NCBI RefSeq assembly: GCF_013391085.1
Contig: NZ_CP058334.1
Location: 1,116,001-1,180,000 of the forward strand
DNA: 64,000 nucleotides
Origin: Natronomonas halophila
GTDB lineage: Archaea > Halobacteriota > Halobacteria > Halobacteriales > Haloarculaceae
Direction: 5' to 3'
Position 1 is the stretch's first letter. Each line of letters starts with the position of its first letter. This document shows positions 60,215 through 64,000 of the stretch, one piece after another. A program made the translations under genes and the position numbers. Below the pieces are notes generated by a model. The model was not told the origin of the DNA. It worked only from the letters and a program-made list of their open reading frames with translations, and searched no databases.

Positions 60215-60537
60215 CGTCGTCGGGATTCGAACCTCATCAGTCCCGCTCGTTTTATATTCGAACAGTCGAATCGCCGCGAACCGGACGCCCGCCAATTCGG
60301 CGCGCGCGACGCGAATCGGGTTCCGATTCGGGTAGTTGGCAAGCTTTGCAGTTTATGGACGTCCAGAAATTCTCGAATAGAGTCGGACTTCCTTGAACAA
60401 GAGCCGACCTTATACAGATATTATCCTACCCAATATCCGACGACCGTTCACTAAGGATATTCGAAATTGAACATTCCTAACTCAAGGATTTATGTAGGGT
60501 GATTCGATAAGGTTCTCGCGTGAAGCAGAAGACAATC
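60215..60537. other. upstream region of the ammonium transporter gene
   Basis: This ~320-bp gap becomes AT-rich toward the right. It holds an A/T motif cluster (CTTATACAGATATTATCC, ~60408-60425), an imperfect inverted motif AGGATATTC...GAACATTCCT (~60455-60479) and a TATA box GATTTATGTA (60487-60496). Regulation by nitrogen status is expected but the binding protein is unknown. The left end has a T-arm-like GGATTCGAACC that does not fold as a tRNA. Confidence 0.5.
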
Positions 60538-60612
60538 ATGAAGCAAATTGGAAAAACCATGGACGGACATTCAGATATGAGCGGCAACAGTATCGAGGTG
60601 GAAGTATGCTAG
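60538..60612 (+). CDS. 24-residue leader ORF overlapping the amt start
   Basis: An ATG at 60538, ~45 bases after a TATA box, opens [20 protein letters not shown] and ends VEVC with TAG at 60610-60612. It overlaps the amt start codon (60606) by seven bases in another frame. A GAGGTGGAAGT stretch just before the amt ATG may be its ribosome site. The layout fits a translationally coupled leader peptide. A leaderless start elsewhere is the alternative. Confidence 0.45.
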   Translation: MKQIGKTMDGHSDMSGNSIEVEVC

Positions 60613-62282
60613 ATCTCGCGCTACAGGTCGACGCCGCAGGCGTCGCCGGGGCGCTCAACTACACATGGATACTGGTGGTGTCGTTCCTCATCTTCTTCAT
60701 GCACGCGGGCTTCGCGATGCTGGAGGCCGGGCAGGTACGCTCGAAGAACGTCGCCAACCAGCTGACGAAGAACATGCTCACCTGGAGTGTGGGTGTCGTC
60801 GTGTTCTTCCTCGTCGGGGCAGGCGTGAGTAGTCTCGTCGGGGGCAGCGGCTTCAACTGGGTCGCCGGCAACGACCCCGCCTCGTGGGCCAGCGGATGGC
60901 TCTACGGCGCGGTGTTCGCGATGACCGCGGCGACCATCGTCTCCGGGGCCGTCGCCGGCCGCGCGAAACTCCGTGCGTACGTCGGCTACACGATCCTGCT
61001 GGCAGCGATCATCTACCCCGTCGTCACGGGCATCACCTGGAGCGGTGCCTACGTCAGCCAGTACCTCGGTACCGGCTTTCAGGACTTCGCCGGCGGGATG
61101 ATCGTCCACGGCATGGGCGGCATCGCCGGCCTCACCGCCGCCTGGGTGCTCGGTCCGCGCATGGACCGCTACAACGAGGACGGCAGCGTCAACGTCATTC
61201 CCGGTCACTCGATGACGTTCGCGGTACTCGGAACGCTGCTCCTCTGTTTCGGCTGGTACGGGTTCAACGTCGGCACGGCGTCCATCTTCGTCGAGAACGC
61301 CGCCGGTGAGATGGTGTTCAACGGCGCCGCGCTCGGTCGCGTCGCGCTGACAACCACCCTCGCGATGGCGATGGGTGCGGTCGGTTCGGGAGCGGTCTCG
61401 GTGCTGAAGACCGGAAAAGTCGATACGCTATACGTCGCGAACGGTCTGCTGGCCGGCCTCGTCGGCATCACCGCGATTCCGAACGTCGCGGCGTGGTGGG
61501 GCGCGCTGGTCGTCGGCCTGCTGGCCGGGGCACAGCTCCCCATCGTCTTCGAGTTCGTCGAACGGACGCTGAAAATCGACGACGTGTGTGCGGTCTTCCC
61601 CGTCCACGGCTCGGCCGGGGTCCTCGGAACGCTGCTGTTCCCGTTCGTCGCCGCACCGGGCGTCGTCGACAGTGTCGCACAGGCGTTCCTCGCACAGCTC
61701 GCCGGCGTCGTCGCCATCACGGTCTGGACGGTCGCCGCGACCGCCCTCGTCTTCGGCGTCTTCAAGGCGCTCGGCCAGGCTCGCGTCACCCCCGAACACG
61801 AACAGGAAGGTCTCGACATCGCCGAGCACGGCGTCGACACCTACCCCGAGTTCGGTGGCCGCGATACGGTCGCTACGGACGGCGGCTTCAGCGAGGACAA
61901 CGGCATTGTCCGCCCCGACGGCGGCGTTGCCAACGACGGCCAGATCAAGATGGTCACCGCGTTCATCCGTCCGGACAAGCTCTCGGACGTCAAGCAGGGC
62001 CTCGCCGAGGTCGGCGCGCCCTCGCTTTCGGTGACGAACGTCTCCGGTCGCGGCTCTCAGCCCGCGAAGAAAGGTCAGTGGCGCGGCGAGGAGTTCACGG
62101 TCGACCTCCACCAGAAGGTGAAGGTCGAATGCGTCGTCGCGGACATCCCGGCCGAAGACGTCGCCGAGGCCATCCGCGACTCCGCCTCGACCGGCGAACC
62201 GGGCGACGGGAAGGTGTTCATCCTCCCGGTCGAGAACGCCTACCAGATCCGTACCGGTGAGGTCGGTCCGAACGCGGTCTAA
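60606..62282 (+). CDS. amt: ammonium transporter fused to a PII (GlnK) domain
   Basis: Residues 1-400 form an Amt channel with 11 helices: [37 protein letters not shown] and [21 protein letters not shown], the last two holding the twin His pair. After a ~50-residue acidic linker, residues ~440-558 form a PII domain ([78 protein letters not shown]). The usual uridylylated Tyr of the T-loop is Trp (QWRGEEF). The fusion replaces the common separate amt-glnK pair, so the PII domain is probably a built-in gate. Confidence 0.93.
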   Translation: MLDLALQVDAAGVAGALNYTWILVVSFLIFFMHAGFAMLEAGQVRSKNVANQLTKNMLTWSVGVVVFFLVGAGVSSLVGGSGFNWVAGNDPASWASGWLYGAVFAMTAATIVSGAVAGRAKLRAYVGYTILLAAIIYPVVTGITWSGAYVSQYLGTGFQDFAGGMIVHGMGGIAGLTAAWVLGPRMDRYNEDGSVNVIPGHSMTFAVLGTLLLCFGWYGFNVGTASIFVENAAGEMVFNGAALGRVALTTTLAMAMGAVGSGAVSVLKTGKVDTLYVANGLLAGLVGITAIPNVAAWWGALVVGLLAGAQLPIVFEFVERTLKIDDVCAVFPVHGSAGVLGTLLFPFVAAPGVVDSVAQAFLAQLAGVVAITVWTVAATALVFGVFKALGQARVTPEHEQEGLDIAEHGVDTYPEFGGRDTVATDGGFSEDNGIVRPDGGVANDGQIKMVTAFIRPDKLSDVKQGLAEVGAPSLSVTNVSGRGSQPAKKGQWRGEEFTVDLHQKVKVECVVADIPAEDVAEAIRDSASTGEPGDGKVFILPVENAYQIRTGEVGPNAV

Positions 62283-62283
62283 C

Positions 62284-62727
62284 GTGACCGACTCGCTCGA
62301 CAGGCGGCTCGTCGCCGCGCTCTGTGCGGACGGCCGCGCCGATGTCCGGTCGCTCGCCGCCGAAACCGACACGGCCGCGACGACGGTTCAGGACCGCCTG
62401 CGGGCGCTCGAAGACAACGGCGTCATCACGGGCTACACCGCCCGGCTGGATTACGACCGACTCGGCTACGAGACGGCCATCTTCCAGTTGTCGGTCGACC
62501 AGCAGGACGTCGACGACGTGGCGACTCGGCTCCGCGAGCGGCCGGAGTTCGTCACGGTCTACGAGACGAGCGGTCGCCACACTGTCGTCGCCGTTGGCAA
62601 GTTCGGCGACGAGAACGCCATCGGCTCCTGTTTGCAGGAACTGCACGCCGATGCCGCGATTCGGGCCGTCGACATCGCCCGCGCCGACGTCGTCAGCGAG
62701 GCCAACTGCCCGCTGGCGCCCGAATAG
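62284..62727 (+). CDS. Lrp/AsnC-family transcriptional regulator
   Basis: The GTG at 62284, one base after the amt stop, gives a 147-residue protein. It has an N-terminal winged helix (DSLDRRLVAALCADGRADVRSLAAETDTAATTVQDRLRALEDNGVITGYTARLDYDRLGYET) and the AsnC/RAM ligand domain (FQLSVDQQDVDDVATRLRERPEFVTVYETSGRHTVVAVGKFGDENAIGSCLQELHADAAI). The tight link with the Amt-PII gene suggests control of nitrogen assimilation, with glutamine or another amino acid as a plausible ligand. Confidence 0.88.
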   Translation: MTDSLDRRLVAALCADGRADVRSLAAETDTAATTVQDRLRALEDNGVITGYTARLDYDRLGYETAIFQLSVDQQDVDDVATRLRERPEFVTVYETSGRHTVVAVGKFGDENAIGSCLQELHADAAIRAVDIARADVVSEANCPLAPE

Positions 62728-62736
62728 CGGCCCTTT

Positions 62737-62853
62737 TTATTTCGACGCACGCGCCGATAGCAGCGCGCGCACGACGTATCCGAATCCGACCAGCACCAGC
62801 AGGACGGAACCCCACGTGAGAACGGCAAACGTCGTCGCTCCGACGGCGCTCAT
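62737..62853 (-). CDS. tiny SSS-symporter accessory protein
   Basis: The 38-residue ORF reads MSAVGATTFAVLTWGSVLLV, continues LVGFGYVVRALLSARASK, and forms one membrane helix with a basic tail. Its ATG overlaps the stop of the symporter gene (ATGA), so translation is coupled. Small one-helix partners of this size accompany SSS transporters in many prokaryotes. Membership here is inferred from length, helix and position. Confidence 0.65.
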   Translation of the reverse strand: MSAVGATTFAVLTWGSVLLVLVGFGYVVRALLSARASK

Positions 62854-64000
62854 CGGTCGGTCGCCTCCGTTTCTCCGTCGGCAAGTTCGACGCCGCCGTC
62901 GGCGACCGGCTCGTCGAGCGTCCGTATCCGCCGATCCAGCGCATCGAGGTCGACCCCGGCGCTTCCGGCGAGCGTACCGAGGACGGTACCGACCGCGGCG
63001 ACCCCTGTCGCGCCGACGAAGGCAACCAGAAACGAGGGTGCTGGAAGGCTCTCGGTGAGGCCGGGCACGAACGCCAGCGGGCCGCGCAACAGCGGGAAGA
63101 AGGCGACGCCGACGGCTACCCCCGCGACGCTGGCGGCGACGGCACCCACCCCCGAGAGGTCACGAGTGTAGAGGCCGGCGATGAAGGGAACGAAGACGGC
63201 CGCCGCCAGCAGGTCCGCCGTCAGGAAGAGTTCGAGGACGCTGTAGCCCCGCGAGCCGATGGCGATGGCACCCAACGCGACGGCAACGGTCAGGCCACGG
63301 CCACCGAGCCAGAGCGTCCGCTGGTCCGGGTTATCGAGCAGGCGTGCGAGGTCCGCGGTCACGACGCTGGCGATGGCGTTGACCATCGTATCGGCGGAAC
63401 TCATCACGAGCAGAACGGCGAGGACGACGACAGCGAGGATGACCCACGGCGGGAACGCCTCCTGCAACACGAGGAAGAAGGCGATGCTCGCGGTGTCGGA
63501 TTGGGTGAGGCCGAGCGCGGCCGCGGCGACGCCGAAAAGCCCCGCAAGCAGGACCATCGGGACGACGAGCGCCGCCGCGGCGCCGAAACCCGACCGGAGC
63601 GTCGCCTCGCTGTCGGCGGCGTAGACGCGCTGCCAGACGCCCTGGTTCAGCATATTGGCGCCGATGACGGCGAAGACGACGTAGGCGCCGAACGCCAGCC
63701 CCGGCCGAAAGCCGGGGTCCAGCAGGGCAGCGTCGGCCGCGGTCGCCGAGGCATGGATTTCGCCGGGACCGCCAAGCGCGAGCAGGGCGCCGCCGAAGCC
63801 GACCGCCAACAGCGGCAGGACGACGAGCGTCTGGACGGTGTCGGTGACGATGCTGGCGACGAGGCCGCCGTAGACTGTATAGACGAGGACGAACCCGCCG
63901 ATGAGCAGGGAGGTGACCCACAGCGGGACGCCCGCGACGAGCGACAGCGCGCTCGCGATGCCCGTCATCTCGGCGGCGAGGAAGACGAACATGTAGAAGA
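62850..64000 (-). CDS. sodium:solute symporter family protein, C-terminal part (5' end beyond window)
   Basis: The reading frame stays open to the right edge, so the start lies outside. The visible ~383 residues include eight or nine helices: SALSLVAGVPLWVTSLLIGGFVLVYTVYGGLVASIVTDTVQ, the SSS signature region GVWQRVYAADSEATLRSGFGAAA, VVVLAVLLVMSSADTMVNAIASVVTADL and GGRGLTVAVALGAIAIG. The SSADTMVNAIASV segment matches the Na+-site helix 8 of the family. The substrate (sugar, amino acid, urea or acetate) cannot be assigned. Confidence 0.88.
   Translation of the reverse strand, partial: FYMFVFLAAEMTGIASALSLVAGVPLWVTSLLIGGFVLVYTVYGGLVASIVTDTVQTLVVLPLLAVGFGGALLALGGPGEIHASATAADAALLDPGFRPGLAFGAYVVFAVIGANMLNQGVWQRVYAADSEATLRSGFGAAAALVVPMVLLAGLFGVAAAALGLTQSDTASIAFFLVLQEAFPPWVILAVVVLAVLLVMSSADTMVNAIASVVTADLARLLDNPDQRTLWLGGRGLTVAVALGAIAIGSRGYSVLELFLTADLLAAAVFVPFIAGLYTRDLSGVGAVAASVAGVAVGVAFFPLLRGPLAFVPGLTESLPAPSFLVAFVGATGVAAVGTVLGTLAGSAGVDLDALDRRIRTLDEPVADGGVELADGETEATDR

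Noticed and set aside
60221-60234. GGATTCGAACC resembling a tRNA T-arm on the minus strand
   Set aside because: The bases on either side cannot form a five-pair T stem and no D arm, anticodon arm or acceptor stem is present upstream. At most it is an old fragment.
1-64000. Insertion sequences, prophage or integrative element genes
   Set aside because: No transposase, integrase, phage or plasmid replication protein is encoded, and base composition stays even across the genes.

Overview
The window is chromosomal DNA of a halophilic archaeon (class Halobacteria). The evidence is GC-rich sequence with strongly acidic proteins, leaderless genes behind TTTATA-type boxes, Tat lipoproteins, haloarchaea-restricted small zinc-ribbon and DUF families, an A-type ATP synthase operon, Taw1, TiaS, Tfx and aRF1. 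Gene content and the intergenic repeats would fit a Natronomonas- or Haloarcula-like genome, but I cannot fix the genus. No rRNA, convincing tRNA, CRISPR array, transposase or prophage is visible. It is mostly a housekeeping region.

Layout. 1-11 kb: 3' part of tiaS, a small zinc ribbon, threonine synthase, an aspartoacylase-like hydrolase, hisI with a coiled-coil partner, a phosphohexomutase divergent from a FilR1-type regulator, a beta-propeller protein, a DUF373 membrane protein, a lipoprotein and a COG2108 radical SAM protein. 11-20 kb: small membrane proteins, TRAM and Tfx proteins, an SDR, a DICT sensor, a universal stress protein, an RPA operon, prepilin peptidase and an isochorismatase-like hydrolase. 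20-30 kb: 2Fe-2S ferredoxin, PiT phosphate carrier, hisA, ilvE, an ABC-2 permease, a large Tat-exported repeat protein, RNase Z and taw1. 30-38 kb: argS, a tandem Usp, a Ca2+/Na+ exchanger, aRF1 and a wax-ester-synthase/DGAT-like gene with a strong palindrome in its promoter. 38-48 kb: the ATP synthase genes H-I-K-E-C-F-A-B-(KaiC-like)-D on the minus strand. 48-64 kb: a quinone-type methyltransferase, a pilin/secreted-protein/membrane-anchored-HTH cluster, etfBA, a prenyl synthase, citrate synthase, DedA, TspO divergent from hemB, an Amt-PII fusion with leader ORF and downstream Lrp regulator, and an SSS symporter with a tiny coupled accessory ORF.

The most unusual feature is not a gene. At least five intact copies and one truncated copy of a mosaic palindromic intergenic element occur at 2.2, 9.4, 11.3, 32.5, 53.7 and 53.9 kb. 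Each opens with a hairpin framed by TTTTTGCACG and CGGCAAAAA and ends in CGGATGCT (CGGACGCT in one copy; the truncated copy keeps a CATCCG remnant). The hairpin stems between differ from copy to copy while keeping their pairing. The truncated copy at 11.3 kb lies between two synonymous-only copies of the 3' end of the radical SAM gene, which records a past recombination event. A second palindrome-rich block bounded by 13-bp inverted repeats lies at 28.37-28.87 kb.
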